Assembly: GCA_017425245.1 (NCBI GenBank)
Contig: JAFOOX010000014.1
Location: forward strand, 40,901-104,900
Source of the DNA: Gammaproteobacteria bacterium
Lineage (GTDB): Bacteria > Pseudomonadota > Gammaproteobacteria > Enterobacterales > Neiellaceae
DNA length: 64,000 nt
Direction of reading: 5' to 3'
Positions 44,437-53,233 of this stretch are shown here, piece after piece; the stretch's first letter is position 1; every line of letters starts with the position of its first letter. The notes under the pieces were generated by a model. It did not search any database, was not told the DNA's origin, and saw nothing but the letters and a program-made list of their open reading frames with translations. Position numbers and translations under genes: made by a program.

Positions 44437-45428
44437 GGTTGCTGGGCTCCGGTTGGGGCCGGCCAGTATTCCACATAACCGCTGCTGCTGGCGCTCCACA
44501 GCCGGCCGTCGGCGCCAAAAGCCACATCGAGCACGGCGGCGCCGTCAGGGCGCAGCTCGCGCCGGGTAGCCACCTGATGCTCGGCTAGCAGCTTGCCATC
44601 GGCCACCGACCACAGCCGCAGCTGACGGCCGGGGGATCCGGTCAGCAGCTGGCTACCATCGTCATTGAAACGGGCACTGGTGATGATCAGCTGGCGGCGC
44701 TTGAACTGCAGTTCGCTCACCGGGGTAGCCGTGCGCAGATCCCAGATGACGCCGTTATTACTGGTATCGGCGATAAAGGCATAACGGCCCATACGCTCAA
44801 GGGCGACCTTGATCACCCCACTGCGGTAACGAAAGGCATGGACAATCTGGCCGTTGCTGCTGTCCCACAAAAAGGCGTTGCCGTCGTAGCCGCCAGTCAG
44901 GCAGTAGCGGCCATTGGCCGACATGGCCACGGTGGTCACGGCCGATTCGATACTATCGGCCTTGTGCTGGTGAGCAACAAACTGCAGCCGCCGGCCACTG
45001 TCCAGATCGATATGGGTGGCGATGCCATTGCTCTGGCCAATCAGCACATGGCGGCCACCGTTGCTGATGGCAATATCGCGGATCGGGCTGCCTTCGGCGG
45101 TGTAGAAGCCGAGGTTCTCCCCTTGCTGCAGATCCCAGATCGCAAACCTGCTGGTCTCGGCAGTAACCGCCACGCTGCCATCTTCGGCCATGGCGGCCGT
45201 TAGCACCTGATTACCCGCATCCAGGGTCCAGCGATAGCGCGGCTCGCCGTTGGCCACCTGCCACAGCTGCAAACCCCAGGCGGTGCTGCTGAACAGTGCC
45301 TGGCTGCCGTCGTGGCTGAGCACGGCGGTTAGCGGCGCACCGCCACTGTCGAGTTGCAGATTGGTCGGTGGTTGCTCGCCGCAGCCAGTCAGCCACAGCG
45401 CCAAAAGCAGGATCACGGGAGCTCTCAT
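44433..45428 (-). CDS. WD40-repeat lipoprotein
   Basis: 331 aa lipoprotein (MRAPVILLLALWLTGC, Cys16) whose mature part is a beta-propeller of WD40-like repeats (AFLWDSSNGQIV, VIWDLRTATPV, LRLWSVADGKLL). It is likely an outer-membrane-facing scaffold; no partner known. Start at 45428 is fixed by the signal peptide. Divergent from fkpA over about 125 bp. Confidence 0.85.
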   Translation of the reverse strand: MRAPVILLLALWLTGCGEQPPTNLQLDSGGAPLTAVLSHDGSQALFSSTAWGLQLWQVANGEPRYRWTLDAGNQVLTAAMAEDGSVAVTAETSRFAIWDLQQGENLGFYTAEGSPIRDIAISNGGRHVLIGQSNGIATHIDLDSGRRLQFVAHQHKADSIESAVTTVAMSANGRYCLTGGYDGNAFLWDSSNGQIVHAFRYRSGVIKVALERMGRYAFIADTSNNGVIWDLRTATPVSELQFKRRQLIITSARFNDDGSQLLTGSPGRQLRLWSVADGKLLAEHQVATRRELRPDGAAVLDVAFGADGRLWSASSSGYVEYWPAPTGAQQP

Positions 45429-45555
45429 CGGCACACCTTGTTTTCGTGCAAACCTGATAGTATGAGCCGGCCCGCGTGGCACAGTGGCCGCGCAGTGATG
45501 CCGCTGCGCCTGCGCAGTTGCTCTATATCATTGTAACCATTAAGGACGTTAACGC

Positions 45556-46302
45556 ATGAATGTGGTGATGAAGCGGCTGGCTCTGGTCGCACTGACCCTT
45601 GGCGCGGTAGCCTGCCAGCAGAAAGAAGCCGAGACCAGCGCTCCGGCCACCCTCGACCAGCCGCAGCAGAAGCAGGCGTATGCCCTTGGCATGCAGGTCG
45701 GCAACTTTATTTCGCGCAACCTGAAGGACCAGCAGGCGCTCGGTATCTCTCTTGATGCCCAGCTGGTAGCCCGCGGTTTCACCGATGGCTTGGCCGGCAA
45801 GGCCCAGCTGAAGGACGACGAGGCGCAGACGGTGTTGCAGGAACTGGATGGCCAGATCAACGAACGTCGTCAGGCTAAGGCCGAGGCCGAGCAGGAAAAG
45901 AACACGGCTGCCGGCAAGGCCTATTTAGTCGAAAACGCCAAGCGTGAAGGGGTCAAGACCACTGCTTCCGGCCTGCAGTATGAAGTGGTGACCGAAGGCA
46001 CCGGCGCCCAACCGAAAGCCTCAGACACTGTTACTGTGCACTACATCGGCACCCTGATCGACGGCACTCCGTTCGATAGCTCTGTTGATCGTGGTGAACC
46101 AGCTACTTTTGCTCTCAACCGCGTCATCCCGGGTTGGACCGAAGGTTTGCAGTTGATGAAGCAGGGTGCCAAGTACAAGTTCTTCATCCCGGCTGAGCTG
46201 GCCTATGGCCCGCGTGGCGCTGGCGCCATCCCGCCCAACTCGGTGCTGCTGTTCGACGTCGAACTGCTGAACATCGAAGCAGCTCCGGCTGAAGTTGAGT
46301 AA
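45556..46302 (+). CDS. fkpA: FKBP-type peptidyl-prolyl isomerase FkpA
   Basis: 248 aa periplasmic chaperone and prolyl isomerase. Signal peptide (possible lipobox-like AVAC), helical dimerisation arm (QKQAYALGMQVGNFISRNL) and a C-terminal FKBP domain (TVTVHYIGTLIDGTPFDSS, GWTEGLQLMKQGAKYKFFIP, YGPRGAGAIPPNSVLLFDVELL). Assists folding of envelope proteins. Confidence 0.95.
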   Translation: MNVVMKRLALVALTLGAVACQQKEAETSAPATLDQPQQKQAYALGMQVGNFISRNLKDQQALGISLDAQLVARGFTDGLAGKAQLKDDEAQTVLQELDGQINERRQAKAEAEQEKNTAAGKAYLVENAKREGVKTTASGLQYEVVTEGTGAQPKASDTVTVHYIGTLIDGTPFDSSVDRGEPATFALNRVIPGWTEGLQLMKQGAKYKFFIPAELAYGPRGAGAIPPNSVLLFDVELLNIEAAPAEVE

Positions 46303-46330
46303 GCACCAAGCGCGCTGCAACAACACAGGG

Positions 46331-47065
46331 GCAAAGGGCCAATGCGATTCAGTTCAGCCTTGGCACTTCGCCCCTTGGTTGCAAACGGCGATTGAGGAGT
46401 GTTAATCACTCATGGGTATAGTCGCTGAGGTCTTCGCTCAAGAAGAATGAACGGTTTAAGCGGCATGCGCATCCGCTGGAATTTTCCCGGAATGCTTCCG
46501 GGCGATGCGACGGCACACCGCTGCCATTCCTCCTGGATGAACCATAGTGCGTGGATGAAGCTGATCCGGTATGGCGATACCTTGGCTTCTTCAGCCATGC
46601 GGGCCATCTCCAGTCGGATCCGGTTGTACATCAACAGGGTGTCCCACAACTCCTGTTCCATGCGATCTACGTGTTGGCTGCGCAACACGGCAGTATGCTG
46701 CGCTGTTCCGTTTTCAGCTCACCGTAGGCCAGTTCGATTTCCCATTGCTCTCGGTACAGATTGAAAATTTCATCTGCGGGCCATTGCTTGGTATCCGTCA
46801 GCGATGTCTGGGCTGTGCGCTGCTGGCCATTCGGTAAGGTCCGCCTGATCGCCCTGGCCTCTCAGTGATGCGGTGGCTCAGGTTTCTTTCGGCGCGCTTG
46901 CGGTGAGACCCGCATCAAGGCAATGGCCAACAGCAGCCAGACAACCTGTTCCATCGGTGACGGTGCGAAGATCGCGCCATGGTGATCCTCAACGCCAAGA
47001 TAGACAAGACAAAAACTGAACTAGCGGCCTCAACTGAGCGGCATCGGCCTGCGGGCCGCCTTTTT
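46331..47065 (+). terminator. fkpA terminator, split by the IS4 remnant
   Basis: The left flank of the remnant (GCAAAGGGCC, 46331-46340) complements the right flank (GGCCTGCGGGCCGCC then TTTTT, 47046-47065). Joined, they form a GC-rich hairpin with loop TGCG and a T5 tract, the natural terminator of fkpA. The right part alone still forms CGGCC-TGCG-GGCCG before T5. Confidence 0.6.
46341..47044 (-). mobile_element. IS4-family element, internally deleted remnant
   Basis: Transposase fragments on the minus strand. An N-terminal piece (PMEQVVWLLLAIALMR, about 46918-46965) is followed after a large deletion and a stop by a C-terminal piece: KQWPADEIF and YREQWEIELAYGELK (YREK region with the DDE Glu). 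A frameshift leads to RMEQELWDTLLMYNRIRLEM and the end at 46410. Imperfect terminal repeats flank it: AATGCGATTCAGTTCAG at 46341-46357, and CTCAACTGAGCGGCAT at 47029-47044 read inverted. The element is about 0.7 kb instead of about 1.4 kb. Flanks GCAAAGGGCC and CGGCCTGCGGGCCGCC suggest insertion into a terminator. Confidence 0.85.
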
Positions 47066-47072
47066 GCTGTCG

Positions 47073-48386
47073 TTACCTGAACCTGAACGCCTCATGGTGG
47101 AAGGCGTCGGCGGGCAGGCCGGCGTGGATCAGGTCGTAGCGCAGTTGCTGGCCGAAGGGGGCCGGGCCGCAGAACCAGATCCCGGCCTGTTGCCAGCCCC
47201 TGACTGCGGCACAGAGCGCTGCCGCGTTCAGCTGCTGGCCATCAGCGGCGTCGTAGAGGTGAAGCCTGACCTTGGCGGCTTCGGCTAGCGGCTGTAAGCG
47301 GGCGAGAATGGCCGGCTCGGCGCGGCTGGTGCAGTAGAAGAGATCCACTGGTACCCCTTGTCCGCCCACGTCAGCGCGCTGCTGCAGTTTGGCGATGAAG
47401 GGGGTCATGCCAATGCCGCCACCGATCCAGATCTGGCGCGGCTTGTGGTCATCAAACAGGAAGTGGCCATATGGGCCCTCAACCCACAGTGGGTCGCCCA
47501 CCTTGAGCCGGGTCGGCAATTCACGGGTGTAGTCGCCCAGCGCCTTGATGCCGAAGCGCAACTCACCATCACCCCGCCAGGCAGAGGCGATGGTAAAGGG
47601 GTGAGCCCCCTCGCGGCTGTCAAAGGTGACCAGAGCAAACTGGCCACTGGTGTGGCCGGGCCAGCCCGATTGCAGCCTGACCCGCACCCCAAGTACACCC
47701 AGGCCGAGTTCCTCGAGATGGGTGATGGTGGCGGCGTACTGGCGATGGTGGCCGACACGCCCGCTGAGCGACCAAACAGCCGCGCCGCTGCCAGCCAGCA
47801 GCAGTAGCGCTAGTGCCAGCCCGGTCGGCGACAGCCACAGCGGTGCTGGCATCAACACCAGACTATGAAAGGCCCACAGCAGATAGACCGCCGGCAGCAG
47901 GCGGTGGCTCTGGGCAAAACGGCGGTAGGGGATAATTCGCAGCAGGGCGATGGCGACTAGCAGCAAGCCAGCATAGAGTCCCCATTCCCCCAGGTCTTTG
48001 GCCAGGTGGCGTGCGCCGGAAAACAGTTCATTGCGCATGGCGCCAAAGCCACGGCCTTTCTCCAGCCAGCCCTGATCACGGGCAAAGCTTGCCGCCAGCT
48101 TGAGCAAATAGTGAAACAGCGCCAGACCGATACCCCATTCGGCGGCGCGGCGGTGCACTTGATAGGCCTGATCCAGCCCACCCAGCCACTGGCTGAGACG
48201 GGGCAGGCGTAACCCCAGCACCATGGCCAGCGACAGCAGAGCAATGGCGACATAGCCGCTACCGTTCAGTAGCTGCAGATAGAGCGGCCAGGGCTCCAGC
48301 CGGTGCATGGTGGCCGGCAGCAGCGGTAACGACAGCAGCCACAGCAGCAGCACCAGCAGCGAGAATAGAGTCAAGGGACGGGCCAT
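47073..48386 (-). CDS. Ferric-reductase-like transmembrane flavoprotein
   Basis: 437 aa. N-terminal six-helix ferric-reductase-like membrane domain with haem-ligand-type histidines (VHRRAAEWGIGLALFHYLLK, SHRLLPAVYLLWAFHSLVL). C-terminal FAD (HPFTIASAW) and NAD(P)H (WIGGGIGMTPFIAKL) reductase domains. Electrons probably flow from NAD(P)H through FAD and haem to iron or another acceptor outside. Start at 48386 (MARP), with a second in-frame ATG at 48398 overlapping the ribosome-binding site. Confidence 0.85.
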   Translation of the reverse strand: MARPLTLFSLLVLLLWLLSLPLLPATMHRLEPWPLYLQLLNGSGYVAIALLSLAMVLGLRLPRLSQWLGGLDQAYQVHRRAAEWGIGLALFHYLLKLAASFARDQGWLEKGRGFGAMRNELFSGARHLAKDLGEWGLYAGLLLVAIALLRIIPYRRFAQSHRLLPAVYLLWAFHSLVLMPAPLWLSPTGLALALLLLAGSGAAVWSLSGRVGHHRQYAATITHLEELGLGVLGVRVRLQSGWPGHTSGQFALVTFDSREGAHPFTIASAWRGDGELRFGIKALGDYTRELPTRLKVGDPLWVEGPYGHFLFDDHKPRQIWIGGGIGMTPFIAKLQQRADVGGQGVPVDLFYCTSRAEPAILARLQPLAEAAKVRLHLYDAADGQQLNAAALCAAVRGWQQAGIWFCGPAPFGQQLRYDLIHAGLPADAFHHEAFRFR

Positions 48387-48424
48387 GTGAGGGAGCATCC
48401 TTTAGCACGGAAGTGCCCCTGAGT

Positions 48425-49666
48425 TTAAAACGAGGCCGCCTTTCGCTGCCGCTGCGGTGGCCCCGGTTGTTGATCCAGCATGGCTATTGGGGGTGGTTGT
48501 TCAGTCGCTTTGCCCTCTGCCGCGCTCAGTCGGTACAACCCCTCGGCGCCCTCATCGACGGTAAACAGCAGGCTGCCGTCGGGGGCGAACAGCAACCCCA
48601 CCGGTCGTGCCCAGCGTGAGCCATCGGCGGCCTGAAAACCGCTCAACAGGTCAGTGATCACCCCTTGGCCATCCACCTTTACCAGCTTGGGCGGGCGGCG
48701 GCTGCTGTTGTCCCATGGCTTGGCGGTCGCCCACGAGCCGCGCAGGGCGACGACCAGCTCCCCGGCCGCCACCCCCGGTAGGGCGTTGCTGCTGGCTACC
48801 GCCACCGCCATTGGCGCATTGCGGGCATCGACACTGGCAAAGGGCAACGCCACCTGAGTGAGCGGTTGCGGCGGACGGCTGCTGATGCAGCTGTCCGGTA
48901 ACACCTGCCAGCCGCCGTTGTTGGTATGCAGATGGTAGAACCAGGGCGCGCCGTAGAAGGCAGGCCCCCGGGTTTTGATCAGGATCTCGCGCGGCAGCTC
49001 AAAGCCCAGATGGTCGGGGCCGTTGTTGCTGGCATAGAGGGTATCGCCATGCCAGATCACCCCCACCGGGTTGCGCAGACCGGTGACAAAGGTGGATAGC
49101 TGTGGCGTCGCCCCTGTTTCGTCGATCAGGGCGATGCCGCCGCGCTGTTCGTTAAAGCGGTAGCTGGGGTGCAGATACTGGTCGCTGCAGTTGCCGGTAA
49201 TGCCGAGGGCAACATAGAGCTTCTTGGCGCTGTCGATGGCCAGCGTCCTCGAGGTATGGCCGCCACCGCCGGGCAGCGTTAGCCAGGGCTTGAGCTGCTC
49301 AAGGTTTAAAGGCTGATCACTGGCATAGGGGCCACGCAACACCGCAGCGGTGGTGGCGACATAGATCTGATCACCACGCACCAAGGCGTGATGAGGGTAG
49401 CCGGGCAGGGTGGCCAGCAGCTCGGCTCTGTTGTAGGGCGGTGGCAGGCGGTAGAGCTCACCGCCGCGTGAGCCGATCAGCAGCTCGCCCGCCGGCCCGA
49501 GGCTGATCAACCGGGGCTGGCGCAGGCTAGCCAGCTGCTCCAACTGCAGTGGCGCGGCGGCGGTCAGGCTGAGCTGTTGCTCGCCCAGGGTAAAGCGCAG
49601 CTCGGCGGCGAGACACAGCGGTGCAAGCAGGGCCAGCAGCAGTGGCCAGCGGCGGATGACAGTCAT
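48425..49666 (-). CDS. PQQ-dependent sugar-dehydrogenase-like beta-propeller protein
   Basis: 413 aa periplasmic protein: signal peptide (LLALLAPLCLAAE), then a six-bladed propeller of the glucose/sorbosone dehydrogenase type with SRTLAIDSAKKLYVALGITGN, GLRNPVGVIWHGDTLYASNNG, GPAFYGAPWFYH and WARPVGLLFAPDGSLLFTVDE. Possibly oxidises sugars using PQQ; no PQQ biosynthesis genes are in the window. It precedes the ferric-reductase-like gene in the same direction with a 38-bp gap, so the two may be cotranscribed. Confidence 0.8.
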   Translation of the reverse strand: MTVIRRWPLLLALLAPLCLAAELRFTLGEQQLSLTAAAPLQLEQLASLRQPRLISLGPAGELLIGSRGGELYRLPPPYNRAELLATLPGYPHHALVRGDQIYVATTAAVLRGPYASDQPLNLEQLKPWLTLPGGGGHTSRTLAIDSAKKLYVALGITGNCSDQYLHPSYRFNEQRGGIALIDETGATPQLSTFVTGLRNPVGVIWHGDTLYASNNGPDHLGFELPREILIKTRGPAFYGAPWFYHLHTNNGGWQVLPDSCISSRPPQPLTQVALPFASVDARNAPMAVAVASSNALPGVAAGELVVALRGSWATAKPWDNSSRRPPKLVKVDGQGVITDLLSGFQAADGSRWARPVGLLFAPDGSLLFTVDEGAEGLYRLSAAEGKATEQPPPIAMLDQQPGPPQRQRKAASF

Positions 49667-49777
49667 AGGGCAGCTCCTCGCGTTGACAGCACTAGATTGT
49701 GGCCGATGATGGCCCTCACTGTCTGCTGTGCGCCAGCGGGGCGGGCATCAGGCTCATTGAATACGGGGAGAGGTGAG

Positions 49778-50371
49778 ATGTGGGATCAGCGCTACGACCA
49801 GCACGACTATTTCTATGGCACCGAGCCCAACGATTTTCTGCGCGCCATGGCGGACCGGCTGCCGAACGGTGGGCGGGTGCTATGTCTGGCCGAAGGCGAG
49901 GGGCGCAACGCCGTATGGCTGGCGGCTCAGGGCTTTGCCGTAACCGCAGTGGATCTATCGGCGGTGGGGCTGGCCAAAGGGCAACGTCTGGCGCATCACC
50001 GTGGGGTGAATGTGGTTTGGCAGCAGGCCGATCTGGCTGATTTCGACCCCGGCCAGCGGTGCTGGGACGGCATCGTCTCGATCTTTGCCCACCAGCCCAG
50101 TGCCATCCGTCGCCCGCTTCATCAACGCTGCGTGGCGGCACTGGCGCCCAGCGGGGTGATGCTGTTGGAGGCCTATTGTCCAGCCCAGTTGCAGTACCAC
50201 AGCGGTGGACCGTGTGATGCCGACCTGCTGCCCACGGCAGCGCTGCTGCGGGCCGAGCTGGCCGGGCTGCAGTTTGACCATCTGCTGGAGCTGGAGCGAG
50301 AGGTGGTAGAAGGCCAAGGCCACACCGGCCATGCTGCCGTGGTTCAGTTGGTGGCACGCAAAGGCAGCTGA
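49778..50371 (+). CDS. SAM-dependent methyltransferase (class I)
   Basis: 197 aa. Begins WDQRYDQHDYFYGTEPNDFL; SAM motif I VLCLAEGEGRNAVWLA, motif II AVDLSAVGLAKGQ, then WQQADLADF. Similar in shape to TehB/thiopurine-type enzymes. Substrate unknown. Start at 49778 with GGAGAGG upstream. Convergent with can. Confidence 0.85.
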   Translation: MWDQRYDQHDYFYGTEPNDFLRAMADRLPNGGRVLCLAEGEGRNAVWLAAQGFAVTAVDLSAVGLAKGQRLAHHRGVNVVWQQADLADFDPGQRCWDGIVSIFAHQPSAIRRPLHQRCVAALAPSGVMLLEAYCPAQLQYHSGGPCDADLLPTAALLRAELAGLQFDHLLELEREVVEGQGHTGHAAVVQLVARKGS

Positions 50372-50387
50372 CGCAGTCCCTATGCCT

Positions 50388-51035
50388 TCAGGAGAAGATC
50401 CGGGCCACCGCCATGTCATAGAGCTGGTCGATATTCTCTGAACTGCTGGCGACAAAGCCACTGTTCTGCAGCAGCCCCTCCTCCATGCCATAGATAACGC
50501 CGTGAACGGTGACATCCTGCCCCTGCTCCCAGGCAGCCTGCATGATGGTCGAGTTGGCGACGTTGTAGGCCTGCTCAATGACATTGAGCTCGCCCAAGCG
50601 GTCGACTTTTGCTGCGTGCGTCGGCAATCGGTCGATCGGCTTCTGGTAGCGGCGGTAGATGTCGCGGATATGCAGCAGCCAGTTGTTGATCAACCCCTGT
50701 TGCATGTTGAGCAGGGCGGCTTCAATCCCGCCGCAGCCATAGTGGCCGACCACCAGAATGTGTTTGACCTTAAGCACTTCCACTGCGTACTGCAGTACCG
50801 ACAGGCAGTTGAGATCGGTATGGATCACCAGATTGGCGACATTACGATGGACAAACACCTCGCCGGGGCGCAGCCCGCACAGCCGTTCGGCCGGCACCCG
50901 GCTGTCTGCACAGCCGATCCACAGGTAATCAGGATTCTGGCCGCGCGCCATATTGGTGAAATAGTCGGGGTCGTCGATGGCGCGTCGTTCTGCCCAGGCG
51001 CGGTTGCGGGCGTAGAGTTCGTTGATATCGCTCAT
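50388..51035 (-). CDS. can: Beta-class carbonic anhydrase
   Basis: 215 aa, the size of E. coli Can (220). Zinc ligands and catalytic dyad in CADSRVPAE and VVGHYGCGGI (Cys, Asp, Arg, His, Cys). Hydrates CO2 to bicarbonate for biosynthesis in air. Divergent from yadG-yadH, as in E. coli. Confidence 0.96.
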   Translation of the reverse strand: MSDINELYARNRAWAERRAIDDPDYFTNMARGQNPDYLWIGCADSRVPAERLCGLRPGEVFVHRNVANLVIHTDLNCLSVLQYAVEVLKVKHILVVGHYGCGGIEAALLNMQQGLINNWLLHIRDIYRRYQKPIDRLPTHAAKVDRLGELNVIEQAYNVANSTIMQAAWEQGQDVTVHGVIYGMEEGLLQNSGFVASSSENIDQLYDMAVARIFS

Positions 51036-51171
51036 GATGGGCAAGTCATCCTGTCGGGGGCAGCGTCCGCGCTGCCGAGGGCTTGGAGATAAGGGGGCCA
51101 GCATAGGGATGGCGCTGTGCCGGGGCAACATCCGGGTTACACTCAAGCTCACTGGACTGATGAGGTTTGCC

Positions 51172-52098
51172 ATGTCCGCTCTGCAGTTACGTGCCTTGCA
51201 CAAGACCTACGCCAATGGTGTCAACGCCCTCAAGGGGATCGACCTGGACGTTGCCGAGGGGGACTTTTTTGCTCTGCTTGGCCCCAATGGCGCGGGTAAG
51301 TCCACCACTATTGGCATCATCAGTTCACTGGTGCTGGCCAGCGGCGGCAAGGTGAAGGTCTTTGGCCATGATCTGGCCCGCGATCCTGAAGCCGCCAAGC
51401 TGGAGGTCGGGCTGGTACCGCAGGAGTTCAACTTCAGCATGTTTGAGACGGTCATCCAGATCGTAGTCAATCAAGCCGGTTATTACGGCGTGCCGCGACC
51501 GCTGGCACTGGCGCGGGCCGAGAAATACCTGAGCCAGTTGGGGCTGTGGGACAAGCGCGATGCCCGCGCCCGCACCCTCTCTGGCGGCATGAAGCGGCGG
51601 TTGATGATCGCCCGGGCGCTGATGCATGAGCCGCGGCTACTGATCCTCGATGAGCCAACAGCGGGTGTCGATATCGAGCTGCGCCGCTCGATGTGGCAGT
51701 TCCTGCGCCAGATAAATGAAGAGGGGCGCACCATCATCCTCACCACCCATTATCTGGAAGAGGCAGAGATGCTCTGCCGCAATATCGCCATCATCGATCA
51801 GGGGCGGATCATCGAAAACACCTCGGTCAAGTCGCTGTTGGCCACCCTCCATGTCGAGACCTTTATTCTTGATCTGGCGCCGGGTGCGAGTGAGCTGACC
51901 ATTGATGGTTTTGTCAGCCGGCGGCTGGATGATCATACGCTGGAGGTGGACGTGGCCAAGGATCAGGGGATCAACGCGGTGTTCAGCCAGCTGACGGCGC
52001 AGGGGGTACAGGTGCTGTCGCTGCGCAACAAGGCCAACCGGCTGGAGGAGCTGTTCGTCACACTGGTGGAAAACGGTAAGCAGGAGGTAGGCGCATGA
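51172..52098 (+). CDS. yadG: ABC transporter ATP-binding protein YadG
   Basis: 308 aa. Walker A GPNGAGKSTTIG, signature LSGGMKRRLMIARAL, Walker B LLILDEPTAGVDIELR, H-loop TTHYLEEAEM. E. coli yadG-yadH next to can has the same layout; the substrate is unknown (drug or lipid exporter type). GAGG six bases upstream of the ATG; overlaps yadH by 4 bp. Confidence 0.92.
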   Translation: MSALQLRALHKTYANGVNALKGIDLDVAEGDFFALLGPNGAGKSTTIGIISSLVLASGGKVKVFGHDLARDPEAAKLEVGLVPQEFNFSMFETVIQIVVNQAGYYGVPRPLALARAEKYLSQLGLWDKRDARARTLSGGMKRRLMIARALMHEPRLLILDEPTAGVDIELRRSMWQFLRQINEEGRTIILTTHYLEEAEMLCRNIAIIDQGRIIENTSVKSLLATLHVETFILDLAPGASELTIDGFVSRRLDDHTLEVDVAKDQGINAVFSQLTAQGVQVLSLRNKANRLEELFVTLVENGKQEVGA

Positions 52099-52865
52099 AC
52101 CAGCGGCAGTGGATTGCGCTCAAGACCATCTGGGGTAAAGAGGCGAGCCGCTTTCTGCGCATCTGGGTGCAGACGCTGGTGCCGCCGGTGATCACCATGG
52201 CCCTCTACTTCGTCATCTTTGGCAACCTGATTGGCCGCCAGATTGGCGACATGGGCGGCTTCCCCTACATCACCTACATCGTACCGGGGCTGATCATGAT
52301 GTCGGTGATCACCAACAGTTATGCCAACGTCAGCTCATCCTTCTTCAGCGCCAAGTTTCAGAAAAGCATCGAGGAGATGCTGGTGGCGCCGGTACCTGAT
52401 TGGGTGCTGGTGGCTGGTTTTGTCGGCGGTGGCGTGGCCCGCGGTCTGCTGGTGGGGATAATTGTCACCGGTATCGCCCTGTTCTTCACCGCCTTGCCCA
52501 TTCACCACCTCGGGGTGCTGGTGCTGACGGTGCTGCTGACCGCCACCCTGTTCTCGCTTGGCGGCCTGATCAACGCCATCTTCGCCCGTACCTTTGATGA
52601 CATCTCTATCGTGCCCACCTTCGTCCTCACTCCGCTCACCTATCTGGGCGGTGTTTTTTACTCCATCAGCCTGCTGCCGCCGCTGTGGCAGGGGGTGTCG
52701 CAGCTCAATCCGATCCTTTATATGGTCAACGCCTTCCGCTACGGTTTTCTGGGGGTGTCGGATATTGGCATCGGCACCGCCATGGCGGTGTTGGTGGGCA
52801 CTAATCTGGTGTTGCTGGGCTGGTTGCTGCGCCTGCTTAAAAGCGGTCGCGGTCTGCGCAGCTGA
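52095..52865 (+). CDS. yadH: ABC-2 type permease YadH
   Basis: 256 aa with about six membrane segments (TLVPPVITMALYFVIFGNLI, YITYIVPGLIMMSVI, GVLVLTVLLTATLFSLGGL and others) and the ABC-2 permease signature FYSISLLPPLW..SQLNPILYMVNAFRYG. Partner of YadG. Confidence 0.92.
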   Translation: MNQRQWIALKTIWGKEASRFLRIWVQTLVPPVITMALYFVIFGNLIGRQIGDMGGFPYITYIVPGLIMMSVITNSYANVSSSFFSAKFQKSIEEMLVAPVPDWVLVAGFVGGGVARGLLVGIIVTGIALFFTALPIHHLGVLVLTVLLTATLFSLGGLINAIFARTFDDISIVPTFVLTPLTYLGGVFYSISLLPPLWQGVSQLNPILYMVNAFRYGFLGVSDIGIGTAMAVLVGTNLVLLGWLLRLLKSGRGLRS

Positions 52866-52889
52866 TGCTGTTGCCAGCAAGGAGAACCA

Positions 52890-53213
52890 ATGTTCGTTGC
52901 CTTATATGAGTTTGTAGTGCTCGATGGTCAGGAGCAACAGTTCTGCGAGAATTGGACGCGGCTGACCGAAGGGCTTTATCTGCATGCTGGCAGCTTGGGA
53001 TCGCGTCTGCATCGCTGCGCCGATGGCCGCTACATGGCCTATGCCCAGTGGCCGGATCGTGACTGTTGGGTGACGGCGCGTGGCCTGCCGCTGCCCGCGA
53101 TCTATCAACAGGCGCGCGAAGCGATGCGCACCTCGCTATTGAGTGCGGCGACTGTTGAGCAACTGGAGGTGGTGGTGGATGGGCTGCACGCCGGCACAGT
53201 GCCAGCATCTTAG
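52890..53213 (+). CDS. Antibiotic biosynthesis monooxygenase-like (ABM) domain protein
   Basis: 107 aa ferredoxin-like ABM fold: MFVALYEFVVLDGQEQQF, LHAGSLGSRLHRCADGRYMAYAQWPDR (split), and a helical end. Family members include small haem-degrading and quinone-modifying monooxygenases; without haem-ligand evidence this one is undefined. AAGGAG upstream; follows yadH by 24 bp and precedes the binding-protein gene by 20 bp. Confidence 0.72.
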   Translation: MFVALYEFVVLDGQEQQFCENWTRLTEGLYLHAGSLGSRLHRCADGRYMAYAQWPDRDCWVTARGLPLPAIYQQAREAMRTSLLSAATVEQLEVVVDGLHAGTVPAS

Positions 53214-53233
53214 CGATTGAAGAGGAGGCGCCG

